Counted from the stretch's first letter, positions 1 to 6,679 are shown. The stretch: DNA of 6,687 nt from Chitinophagaceae bacterium (GCA_947447815.1 CANFLJ010000111.1:1-6687), one strand, 5' to 3'. Numbers and translations are program-made. The notes: generated by a model not told the origin, from the letters alone.

Positions 1-1361
1 CCCATACCGATTCTATTCTGCAGCATATAGTGACGGGCAGCACTGGTTTTTCGGTGAGTCCTACCTTATCATACACTGAGCCTTTATGGAATAATCAGAT
101 GATAGAGGTAAATTATAATTACAACTATTCGAAAAATACATCGGAACGTTTTACGTATAATCAAAACCATATTTTTGATTCGGCCTATAGTAATGATTAC
201 GAGAACACCTATAATTCGAACAGACTGACGGTAAGTTATCGTTTGCAGAATGCCAAGTATAATTTTAATATTGGATCGGGCTTACAAATGGGTACGCTGG
301 AGAGCATTAATAAAACCAAGAGTGCTTCGATAAAACAGGATTATACCAACCTTACCCCTACGGCTAATTTCACGTACAATTTTTCGAGAACCAACAACTT
401 TAAGGTATTCTATACTGGTAGAACAGGACAGCCGTCGGTATCGCAATTGCAGCCTGTAACTACTACCAACGATTCGATAAATTTCAGCAAGGGGAATGCC
501 AGTCTGAAACAACAGTTTACGCATAGTTTTAGAATGCTGTATTCCAACTTTGATATGGTAACACAGCGGGTAATATTTGCTTCGATCAATGCCAGTACGG
601 TTGTAAATGATATTCAGAACTCCACTACCTACCTAAAGGGCACTGGCGTAAAAAGAGGATCGCAGGTAACGATGCCCGTAAATCTGGATGGAACCTTTAA
701 TATCAATGGTTATTTTAACTATGGGTTTGCTTTGAAAAAGCCTAAGTCGAACCTGAATTTTACCACTAATATTTCCTATGGTCAATCGCAGAATCTGGTA
801 GATAGTCTGAGCAATTTTACATATAGTACTACTCTTGGTGAAACGATAAGTTGGACCACCAATCTGAAAGATAACTTTGATGTAAACTTTAAGACTTCTT
901 CTACTTATAATATGGCCAGATATAGTTTGCAGCCCAACCAGAATGCAGATTATTTTTCGCAATCATTTTCGGTAGAAGCTACTTATTACAGCAAATCGGG
1001 ATGGATGTTTGCCACCCTGTTTGATTATACCTATAATGGCAACAGAAGTGCAGGATATAATTCCACTATACCATTATTGAGTCCTTATATTTCTAAACAG
1101 ATATTTAAGAATAAGGCAGGAGAAATAAAGTTGTCTGTTTTTGATTTGCTGAATCAGAATACGAATGTTAGTAGAACCATCAGCAACAATACCATTACAG
1201 ATAGCAGGACAAATACGCTTACCCAATACGCACAACTGACTTTTACGTATAACCTTAGAAAGTTCAATGATAAGAAAGATGGCAGAATGCCTTCCTTTAT
1301 GAAAGGGGCTTATAGAAGCATGAGAGAGGCTGGAGGTGGGGGAGAAAGGCACAGAGATTAA
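1..1361 (+). CDS. Outer-membrane beta-barrel receptor, TonB-dependent type (5' partial)
   Basis: The frame is open from the first bases of the window (first full codon at 3) to the TAA at 1359-1361, giving 452 residues with the N-terminus missing; the GTG at 30 is an internal codon, not the start. The sequence is a run of alternating polar/aromatic segments rich in Asn, Ser, Thr, Tyr and Phe, as in transmembrane beta-strands. The segment GQPSVSQLQPV followed by FSKGNASLKQQFTHSF matches the conserved 'PS..QLQP ... GN..LK.....HS' block of Bacteroidota TonB-dependent receptors. LSVFDLLNQNTNVSR and then LTFTYNLRKF match their last strands. The best family guess is the 'outer membrane beta-barrel family' group, which usually has an N-terminal carboxypeptidase-like domain and plug; both would lie upstream and cannot be checked here. 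The substrate cannot be inferred. After the last strand there is a 31-residue basic, glycine-rich tail (AGGGGERHRD at the end). Serine is coded by TCG 18 times out of 51, unlike the neighbouring genes. The gene abuts recN tail to tail. Confidence 0.88.
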   Translation, partial: HTDSILQHIVTGSTGFSVSPTLSYTEPLWNNQMIEVNYNYNYSKNTSERFTYNQNHIFDSAYSNDYENTYNSNRLTVSYRLQNAKYNFNIGSGLQMGTLESINKTKSASIKQDYTNLTPTANFTYNFSRTNNFKVFYTGRTGQPSVSQLQPVTTTNDSINFSKGNASLKQQFTHSFRMLYSNFDMVTQRVIFASINASTVVNDIQNSTTYLKGTGVKRGSQVTMPVNLDGTFNINGYFNYGFALKKPKSNLNFTTNISYGQSQNLVDSLSNFTYSTTLGETISWTTNLKDNFDVNFKTSSTYNMARYSLQPNQNADYFSQSFSVEATYYSKSGWMFATLFDYTYNGNRSAGYNSTIPLLSPYISKQIFKNKAGEIKLSVFDLLNQNTNVSRTISNNTITDSRTNTLTQYAQLTFTYNLRKFNDKKDGRMPSFMKGAYRSMREAGGGGERHRD

Positions 1362-3017
1362 CTATCCTTCTATCATTTCTTTTGCAGTAGCAAGTGCTGT
1401 AGCGGTTGGATTTTCGCCACTTAGCATCTGTGCAATGGAATGAATTCTTTCCTCTTTTTGCATTACCCTGATCCTTGTTTTTATCACTCCGCTCTTATCC
1501 TCTTTATATACAAAGAAATGTTTTACTGCTTTAGCTGCTATCTGAGGCTGATGGGTGATGGAAACAATTTGAATATTTGCCGAAAGACTCTTCATAATTA
1601 GGCCTACCTGTTTGGCAGCTTCGCCACTGATACCAGTATCTATCTCATCAAAAATCATGGTAGGTAGTTTAACTGCTTTTGCTACCAGCGATTTTATACA
1701 GAGCATCAAACGACTCAGCTCTCCTCCACTGGCTACCTTACTTAGCAGCTCGAATTTATTGGTCTTATTAGCATCAAAAAGGAAGGTAATTTCGTCTGCG
1801 CCAAATCTATTTGGTTCACAGTCTGTAAGGTCTACCTTTATTTGTGCATTTGGCATACCAACTTGAGTCAACAACTCATTTACTTTCTGGCAGAAAGGGA
1901 TGCTTTCTTTCTTTCGGTTGTCGGAGATAATCTTGCTTTGTGCCTTAATGCTATTATGCTGTTCTTTTTCTTTTTGTTGAAGCTGTAGTATGGTATCATC
2001 TATGTTCAATACCTCCAGTAATCTTTGTGAAATTTGTTCTTGAATAGCCAACAATTCTGCGGTAGTTTGAACGCCATGTTTTTTTAGGAGTTTATATCCA
2101 ACTGCTAGTCTTTCGTTGATGGTTTCTATTCTGGAAGCATCATGCAATAAAGCATCATCCAGATGATTTGCTTCGGCAGCAATATCATTCAATTCAATAT
2201 AAACAGATTGTATTCTTTCCGCTATAGGTTTGATAGCACTATGATAGTCCTCAAATGTTTTAAGGGTATTTGCCAGTTGTTTCAATAGTGCAGTAACCGG
2301 TGTTTCCGATTCTTTTATCTGATAATAAGTTCCTGCCAGCGCCGCCTTGATGGATTCGGTATTGGTTAGCAGTTTCAACTCATGTTCAATATCTTCCAGT
2401 TCATTTTCCTTAAAGGAAATCTCCTTTAGCTCATCAAATAAAAACTGTTGATATTCTGCCTCTTTCTGAAAGTCGCTTTTCCTGGCTAACAAGTCCTTTA
2501 GTTGAGCCTTGGTTGCCTGCCATTCTTTATAGGTTTGCTGATACTGAATTAGTGGCTGCTCATTATTTGCCAGTGCATCTATTATCTGGCGTTGAAATTC
2601 ATCATTGCCCAGCTCCAGTGTATCAAATTGTTGGTGAAGATTTACCAGCATCGAGGCTAAAGCTCGTATCTGTACAAGGGTAGCAGGGGTATCATTTATA
2701 AATGCTCTCGATTTACCGCTGGTGGCTATTTCTCGTCTTATGACCAGTTCATTTTCTGTATCAAAATCATGCTCCTTTAGAAAATTAATGGCTTGCAGAT
2801 TATGATCTATTGAAAAAGTACCTTCTACCAGGCATTTCTTTTCGCTGAACAACAGAATAGAAGCATCAGCTCGCTGACCCAGTATAAGTCCCAGTGCACC
2901 TATTAATATACTTTTACCAGCACCTGTTTCGCCGGTAATAATATTTAAAGAAGCAGAAAAATCAATCTCTACTTCATCAATAATAGCATAGTTCTGTATA
3001 AATAAACGAGTCAACAT
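1362..3017 (-). CDS. recN: DNA repair protein RecN (SMC-like ATPase)
   Basis: Encodes 551 residues, the usual RecN length. RecN is a cytoplasmic SMC-like ATPase acting in recombinational repair of double-strand breaks. Visible motifs in order: N-terminal NYAIIDEVEIDF; Walker A GETGAGKS at residues 29-36; GKSRAFIND at 101-109; LHQQFD at 127-132, where enterobacterial RecN has a HGQH-type sequence; a Lys/Glu/Gln/Leu-rich coiled-coil region at about 150-390; ABC signature SGGELS at about 430-435; Walker B TMIFDEIDTG at about 453-462, with D457 and E458; and the switch histidine in THQPQIA near 489. All catalytic motifs are intact. The frame stays open to an ATG at 3104, but that start lies inside the terminator hairpin of the upstream gene, and the extra 29 residues do not resemble RecN. 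The ATG at 3017 gives the classic MLTRLFIQNYAI start. A TAnnTTTG-like element lies 16-24 bases upstream of it. The stop codon immediately follows the end of the convergent receptor gene. Confidence 0.96.
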   Translation of the reverse strand: MLTRLFIQNYAIIDEVEIDFSASLNIITGETGAGKSILIGALGLILGQRADASILLFSEKKCLVEGTFSIDHNLQAINFLKEHDFDTENELVIRREIATSGKSRAFINDTPATLVQIRALASMLVNLHQQFDTLELGNDEFQRQIIDALANNEQPLIQYQQTYKEWQATKAQLKDLLARKSDFQKEAEYQQFLFDELKEISFKENELEDIEHELKLLTNTESIKAALAGTYYQIKESETPVTALLKQLANTLKTFEDYHSAIKPIAERIQSVYIELNDIAAEANHLDDALLHDASRIETINERLAVGYKLLKKHGVQTTAELLAIQEQISQRLLEVLNIDDTILQLQQKEKEQHNSIKAQSKIISDNRKKESIPFCQKVNELLTQVGMPNAQIKVDLTDCEPNRFGADEITFLFDANKTNKFELLSKVASGGELSRLMLCIKSLVAKAVKLPTMIFDEIDTGISGEAAKQVGLIMKSLSANIQIVSITHQPQIAAKAVKHFFVYKEDKSGVIKTRIRVMQKEERIHSIAQMLSGENPTATALATAKEMIEG

Positions 3018-3033
3018 ATTGAAACCTGTATTG

Positions 3034-3041
3034 CAAACATA
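3034..3041 (-). promoter_or_regulatory. Possible recN promoter, -7 element
   Basis: Read on the minus strand this is TATGTTTG, a full match to the Bacteroidota -7 consensus TAnnTTTG. It would start transcription roughly 10 bases before the recN ATG, giving a very short leader. No clear TTG-type -33 element is seen at the expected distance; the best is a TCTG about 17 bases upstream. The position between the carbonic anhydrase terminator and the recN start is right for a promoter. An eight-base match with two free positions can occur by chance in AT-rich DNA. Confidence 0.38.
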
Positions 3042-3074
3042 ATGTGCTATTGGATTAGCAGAAAATATGTTTAT

Positions 3075-3111
3075 AAAAAAGGGGCATTGTATAGCTTCAT
3101 ACAATGCCCCT
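3075..3111 (-). terminator. Rho-independent terminator of the sulP-carbonic anhydrase operon
   Basis: A perfect 13-bp inverted repeat (3080-3092 with 3099-3111, core GGGGCATTGTAT) closes a 6-base loop. On the minus strand it is followed by six T residues (3075-3080, one shared with the stem). It lies 21 bases after the carbonic anhydrase stop codon. There is no T-run on the plus side, so it acts on minus-strand transcripts. It separates the operon from recN and rules out the longer recN start at 3104. Confidence 0.93.
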
Positions 3112-3132
3112 AATCATATTTTAAGTACTTAA

Positions 3133-3765
3133 CTAATCTACATTGTACTCATAAAGAGGGTCAATATGGGTGTTCGGCTCCATCTCGAAAATAGGTTTAA
3201 TAATTCCGTCATTCAGCCCATAAACCCACCCATGTATATGTGGAATATTGTTCTTTTTCCATTGTCGCTGAATACTGGAGTTCTTGGCAATATTCATCAC
3301 CTGCTCTTTTACATTTAACTCTACCAGACGATCTGCTCTGGCATCTATATCTTGTATTGCATCCAGTTCTTCGCTATAAAGCCTGTAAACATCTTTTATT
3401 TGTCTCAACCACTTATTGATGATACCCAAATCCTGATTGGTCATTGCCGCTCTTACGCCCCCACAGCCATAATGACCACAAACAATAATATGTTTTACCT
3501 GTAGTACTTCTACCGCATATTTTAAGACACTAGAGAAATTTACATCAGTATGGACTACCAGATTGGCTATATTTCTATGTACAAAAATCTCTCCTGGTTG
3601 AGTACAGGTGATCTTATCAGCCGGAACCCTACTATCGCTGCATCCAATCCATAAAAATTCAGGTTGTTGAATACTCTCTAGTCTTTTGAAGTACTCAGGA
3701 TCATCTTCCACCATATCTTTAGCCCAGGCCTTATTTTCTAATAATAATTTTTCGTAAACTGTCAT
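3133..3765 (-). CDS. can: Beta-class carbonic anhydrase
   Basis: Encodes 210 residues, close to E. coli Can in length and numbering. It catalyses interconversion of CO2 and bicarbonate with a zinc ion in the cytoplasm; no signal peptide is visible. Zinc ligands are C42 (in CSDSRVPA), H98 and C101 (in CGHYGCGG), with the Asp-Arg pair D44/R46 and the conserved GEIFVHRNIAN block at 58-68. W39, R64 and Y182 match, within one position, the three residues that bind regulatory bicarbonate in type II enzymes such as the Haemophilus influenzae one, so an allosteric type II enzyme is inferred. The ATG at 3765 overlaps the stop of the upstream SulP gene as ATGA, pointing to translational coupling and a shared bicarbonate role. 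A strong terminator follows the gene. The family call is secure; the symbol can is by similarity to the E. coli gene. Confidence 0.96.
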   Translation of the reverse strand: MTVYEKLLLENKAWAKDMVEDDPEYFKRLESIQQPEFLWIGCSDSRVPADKITCTQPGEIFVHRNIANLVVHTDVNFSSVLKYAVEVLQVKHIIVCGHYGCGGVRAAMTNQDLGIINKWLRQIKDVYRLYSEELDAIQDIDARADRLVELNVKEQVMNIAKNSSIQRQWKKNNIPHIHGWVYGLNDGIIKPIFEMEPNTHIDPLYEYNVD

Positions 3766-5327
3766 ATTGTAATATTTTTTGGAATTTGAAATAATTTGTG
3801 CATCTCTTTATGTGCACTCTTTTTAATCTCTACTTTAATGTTCTTTAAATGTGCGTGACAAAGAAAGTTATTTATTTCTTCAATTATGTCTTTATCTATA
3901 AAATCTGCTCTTGTAGCATCAATCATCAGAAATGCATTAGCAGGAATAAGTTCTAATTTAGCTTTAATAATTGGCTTGTTTAAAAATGAAACATCTTTTC
4001 TTAATCTTACAAGATATTTATTATGATCATTCACTACTAAAACGGCTGATCTGAAATTGCTACGGATCATAAAAAATAACCCTACGGCCACTCCTATTAA
4101 AATTCCAATCAATAAATCGGTCATTAAAATGGCTACAATAGTTACAACAAATGGCACAAACTGATCCCAGCCTTTTCTGTAAAACTGTTTAAACAATTCC
4201 ACTTTAGCTAATTTATATCCAGTAAAAATCAATACTGCAGCCAATGCACTTAATGGAATTTTATTAATTAATGTTGGAATGAGTAAAACGCTCAGCAATA
4301 AGAATGAACCATGTAGAATAGTAGATATTTTAGTTTTAGCACCGGATGAAACGTTCGCAGAACTCCTTACCACTACCGACGTTAGCGGTAAGCCACCAAT
4401 TAAACCAGAGCAAATATTACCAACTCCTTGTGCCACCAGCTCTCTGTTGGTAGGTGTTACTCTTTTCAATGGGTCTAACTTGTCTACCGCTTCTATTCCT
4501 AACAGCGTTTCCAGGCTAGCTACAATTGCCAGCGTTGCGCCAGAAATCCATACTTGCGGATTGGCAAGGAATTTAAAATCGGGAAAAACCAGAAACGAAA
4601 AGAAGGTAGGCAAGTCTTTTGCTACAGGTAATGATACTAGTTGCTTGGCATTTAAACTATATGCTGGATTTGTAATGGAAATATAATACTGAATTCCCAC
4701 ACCAGCAAGTACAGCAACCAGTGCACCCGGAATAAAATGCAGATAACGCTGTTGTTTTATCCACTTACTTTCCCAAAACATTAATATGAGCAAGGATACT
4801 ACCCCAATAATAACGGCTGAAAGAGTTATAAAGGAAAAGGCCTTGAGTATACCTCCAAAAGTATTGCTTTGATCCGCCTGAGTAAAGGATTCATCTCCTT
4901 CATAATCTTTATCGAATCCAACAAGATGGGGAAACTGTTTTAGAATTAGTATCAATCCTATTGCTGCCAACATTCCTTTAATCACCGAGTTTGGAATATA
5001 ATCACCCAGCATCCCTGCTTTAATAATACCAAATACCACCTGTAAAACGCCTGCAATTACAACTGCCAGTAAAAATGCCTCGTATACAGGAAGCTTTCCT
5101 ATTGCTGTTGCTACAATCACGGTCAAGCCAGCTGCGGGCCCGCTTACACTTAATTGAGATCCACTAAAAACACCCACTACAATACCACCAACAACACCTG
5201 CTATTATGCCGGAAAACAAGGGAGCGCCAGATGCTAATGCTACTCCAAGACATAATGGAAGTGCAACTAATAATACAACTATAGATGCAGGTAAATCTGC
5301 ACCTATATTCTGAAAATATTTTTTCAT
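3762..5327 (-). CDS. SulP-family anion transporter with STAS domain, probable bicarbonate transporter
   Basis: Encodes 521 residues: an N-terminal membrane domain of many hydrophobic segments (about 10-420), then a cytoplasmic STAS domain (about 428-510; VSFLN near 446-450 and AFLMIDATRADFID near 465-478). SulP hallmarks include GSQLSVSGPAAGL at 56-68, SLETLLGIEAVD at 271-282, NRELVAQGVGNI at 294-305 and GGLPLTSVVVRSSAN at 311-325. Family members transport sulfate, bicarbonate, dicarboxylates or other anions. The substrate cannot be read from sequence alone. The overlap with a carbonic anhydrase gene makes bicarbonate most likely, since SulP-carbonic anhydrase pairs and fusions are known and have been proposed as bicarbonate transporters. 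The ATG at 5327 is the natural start: MKKYFQNIGADLPASIVV leads directly into the first membrane segment. A 170-base gap upstream probably holds the operon promoter. The gene is complete with no frameshift. Confidence 0.94.
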   Translation of the reverse strand: MKKYFQNIGADLPASIVVLLVALPLCLGVALASGAPLFSGIIAGVVGGIVVGVFSGSQLSVSGPAAGLTVIVATAIGKLPVYEAFLLAVVIAGVLQVVFGIIKAGMLGDYIPNSVIKGMLAAIGLILILKQFPHLVGFDKDYEGDESFTQADQSNTFGGILKAFSFITLSAVIIGVVSLLILMFWESKWIKQQRYLHFIPGALVAVLAGVGIQYYISITNPAYSLNAKQLVSLPVAKDLPTFFSFLVFPDFKFLANPQVWISGATLAIVASLETLLGIEAVDKLDPLKRVTPTNRELVAQGVGNICSGLIGGLPLTSVVVRSSANVSSGAKTKISTILHGSFLLLSVLLIPTLINKIPLSALAAVLIFTGYKLAKVELFKQFYRKGWDQFVPFVVTIVAILMTDLLIGILIGVAVGLFFMIRSNFRSAVLVVNDHNKYLVRLRKDVSFLNKPIIKAKLELIPANAFLMIDATRADFIDKDIIEEINNFLCHAHLKNIKVEIKKSAHKEMHKLFQIPKNITI

Positions 5328-5343
5328 TCAATAGAGTTAAAAG

Positions 5344-5358
5344 TAATTTAATAAATTA
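5344..5358. repeat. AT-only inverted repeat in the sulP leader
   Basis: TAATTTA and TAAATTA flank a single central A, a perfect 7-bp arm palindrome 16 bases before the sulP start. It could be an operator for a dimeric regulator acting on the bicarbonate operon, or a chance product of local AT-richness. There is no T-run or GC core, so it is not a terminator. Confidence 0.3.
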
Positions 5359-5409
5359 GTCGGAAGAGGACTGTTTGATAGTATACGAAATAGTAAAATT
5401 GCAACATTT

Positions 5410-5437
5410 CAAATTGACATTGCATACTAAACTCAAA
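5410..5437 (-). promoter_or_regulatory. Weak candidate promoter for the sulP-can operon
   Basis: On the minus strand a TTTG (5434-5437) is followed after 16 bases by TCAATTTG (5410-5417), which matches TAnnTTTG except for the second base. The spacing is slightly short for the Bacteroidota -33/-7 pair. It would give a leader of about 75 bases that includes the AT palindrome. No better candidate was seen in the 170-base gap 5328-5497, which otherwise shows no gene. Confidence 0.2.
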
Positions 5438-5497
5438 GTAAGAAACTATTCTTAGCTTTATTAGCGTTTTATCAGTGAAAACAAACAGTGTCCTTAA

Positions 5498-5794
5498 CTA
5501 ACAATTTGGAGGTGGAACATGTATATCTCCTGAATGATTGGAAGGGAGTCCTTCTGAAAAGTGAATGTAAGATATCGAATTGCTTGAATTAGTTAGGATA
5601 GTATAGTTAGGTTCAGAAAGAATGAAGTCACTTTTAAAGTCAATTTTTTTAATAGTATCTTTCTCTATATCATCACTTTGTGCTGTTTCTTCGGTCAATT
5701 GATCGTTGCACAATAAAGCCCCTATCTGCTTTACAGGCAGCACTTGAATTAAGAGTACAATTACCAGAAATATTCCAAATACCTTCTTCAGCAT
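5498..5794 (-). CDS. Small secreted or membrane-anchored protein of unknown function
   Basis: Encodes 98 residues from the ATG at 5794. The protein begins MLKKVFG, followed by a strongly hydrophobic stretch at residues 5-19 (VFGIFLVIVLLIQVL), then LPVKQIGALLCND. This fits a Sec signal peptide or single N-terminal membrane anchor. The rest is hydrophilic and acidic in the middle (TEETAQSDDIEKD), ending in SGDIHVPPPNC. I do not recognise a named family. The layout (short Lys-led signal, Q.LPV.Q.G motif, C-terminal PPPN) resembles small conserved hypothetical proteins common in Bacteroidota, but that comparison is from memory. C29 is preceded by ALL, a poor lipobox, so lipoprotein processing is unlikely. 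Alternative in-frame starts are ATG 5812 (MIFLRS...) and TTG 5821. It sits between fabG, closed by its own terminator, and the sulP operon 170 bases downstream, so it is probably transcribed alone. Confidence 0.68.
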   Translation of the reverse strand: MLKKVFGIFLVIVLLIQVLPVKQIGALLCNDQLTEETAQSDDIEKDTIKKIDFKSDFILSEPNYTILTNSSNSISYIHFSEGLPSNHSGDIHVPPPNC

Positions 5795-5800
5795 ACTACG

Positions 5801-5808
5801 CAAAAATA
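5801..5808 (-). promoter_or_regulatory. TAnnTTTG match upstream of the small secreted protein
   Basis: TATTTTTG on the minus strand matches the Bacteroidota -7 consensus, with a TTTTTG 15 bases upstream (5824-5829) that could serve as -33 at a short spacing. If used, transcription would begin almost at the ATG at 5794, and the starts at 5812 and 5821 would be excluded. The region is very AT-rich, so chance is a serious alternative. Confidence 0.25.
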
Positions 5809-5820
5809 TCATGGTCAGCA

Positions 5821-5835
5821 ATACAAAAATTGTAT
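5821..5835. repeat. Short inverted repeat ATACAA-AAA-TTGTAT
   Basis: Perfect 6-bp arms around three A residues, placed just upstream of the small protein gene and overlapping its candidate -33 element. It may be a regulator site; it is too short and AT-rich to be more than a suggestion. Confidence 0.25.
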
Positions 5836-5872
5836 GAAATTAATATTTAACACAACCATTACAATGAGTAAC

Positions 5873-5900
5873 AAAAAAGAGGAAGACCAGCTTCCTCTTT
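5873..5900 (-). terminator. Rho-independent terminator of fabG
   Basis: A perfect 10-bp inverted repeat (AAAGAGGAAG at 5876-5885 with CTTCCTCTTT at 5891-5900) with a 5-base loop. On the minus strand it is followed by a run of T residues ending at 5873, part of which overlaps the stem. It lies 26 bases past the fabG stop, the expected place, and separates fabG from the small protein gene. Confidence 0.85.
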
Positions 5901-5926
5901 CATAAATTCTAAGTATTTTTCTTTCC

Positions 5927-6679
5927 TTAAATATTCAATCCACCACAAGTGCTAATCACTTGTCCGGTGATATAACTGCTTAGCTCGCTGGCAAGGAATA
6001 AAGTAGCATTAGCTACTTCTTCTGCTTTACCAAAACGACCTAAAGGAATCTTTTTCAAAAACTCATCACTTGCAGTGCCTTCCTGAAGATAATGAGTCAT
6101 ATCGGTTTCTATAAAACCTGGCGCAATGGCATTGCAACGGATATTTCTGCTTCCTAATTCGTGTGCTATTGACTTAGTAAAGCCTATGATACCCGCCTTA
6201 CTGGCTGCATAACTGCTTTGTCCTGCATTTCCTCTTACTCCAATTATGGAACTCATATTGATAATGCTACCACTCTTAGCTTTCATCATTGGGCGGATTA
6301 CCTGCTTGGTCATATTAAACACACTCTTAAGATTGATGTCCATTACTTCATCCCATTGTTCTTCAGTCATTCTCAACAAAAGGTTGTCCTTACTGATACC
6401 TGCATTATTTACACATACATCTATTGCACCAAAGTCTTTCAAAACGTCTGCAACAAAAGTTTCGCACTGAGCAAAATCACCAGCGTTGGTTTTATAAGCC
6501 TTTGCTTTTACGCCAAGGGCAGTCAACTGAGCTTCTAATGCAGCCGCTTTTTCGGCACTGCTATCACTTACATAACTAAAGGCAATATGACTACCTTGTT
6601 CTGCTAATTTTAAAGCAATCGCTGCACCTATTCCACGGGCAGCTCCGGTAACAATCGATACTTTATTATTCAATAACAT
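5927..6679 (-). CDS. fabG: 3-oxoacyl-[acyl-carrier-protein] reductase FabG
   Basis: Encodes 250 residues, normal for FabG (E. coli 244). This cytoplasmic enzyme uses NADPH to reduce 3-oxoacyl-ACP in each round of fatty acid elongation. It is a classical short-chain dehydrogenase: cofactor motif TGAARGIG at 11-18, NNAGISKDNLLLRM at 91-104 (close to the FabG-typical NNAGITRDNLLMRM), and the catalytic tetrad N116, S144, Y157, K161 (YAASK at 157-161). NAIAPGFIETDM follows in the C-terminal half. The end reads TGQVISTCGGLNI, where most homologues have VDGG or VNGG. The SDR family is certain. FabG is the best assignment from the NNAG and GF-ETDM blocks, though related acetoacetyl-CoA reductases cannot be fully excluded. 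The ATG at 6679 is eight bases from the window edge, so the promoter is not visible. No other fab genes are in the window; a terminator follows. Confidence 0.9.
   Translation of the reverse strand: MLLNNKVSIVTGAARGIGAAIALKLAEQGSHIAFSYVSDSSAEKAAALEAQLTALGVKAKAYKTNAGDFAQCETFVADVLKDFGAIDVCVNNAGISKDNLLLRMTEEQWDEVMDINLKSVFNMTKQVIRPMMKAKSGSIINMSSIIGVRGNAGQSSYAASKAGIIGFTKSIAHELGSRNIRCNAIAPGFIETDMTHYLQEGTASDEFLKKIPLGRFGKAEEVANATLFLASELSSYITGQVISTCGGLNI

Noticed and set aside
30..32. GTG at 30 as the start of the receptor
   Set aside because: The frame is open to the window edge and a receptor of this family needs several hundred more N-terminal residues, so the gene is simply cut by the window.
1296..1320. 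Small hairpin CCTTT-ATG-AAAGG near the receptor 3' end as a terminator
   Set aside because: Only five base pairs and no T-run on either strand.
282..1352. Three minus-strand open frames opposite the receptor gene (282-524, 633-962, 1074-1352)
   Set aside because: All overlap the clear beta-barrel frame and have no family-like sequence.
1612..1866. Plus-strand open frame of 84 codons inside recN
   Set aside because: Covers the conserved RecN signature and Walker B region on the other strand; no independent features.
3018..3104. N-terminal 29-residue extension of RecN
   Set aside because: It starts within a terminator hairpin and carries no RecN homology; the ATG at 3017 matches the family start.
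4279..4686. Open frame of 135 codons on the plus strand inside sulP
   Set aside because: It lies wholly within a well-supported SulP coding sequence, has no recognisable domain or signal and is best explained as a shadow of the membrane-protein codons.
5708..5725. Possible lipoprotein box at ALLC in the small exported protein
   Set aside because: The residue before Cys is Leu rather than Gly/Ala/Ser, and the Cys lies about ten residues past the hydrophobic core, so it does not fit a lipobox.
6218..6538. Two overlapping plus-strand frames opposite fabG
   Set aside because: They mirror conserved FabG catalytic segments; no start context or domain supports them.
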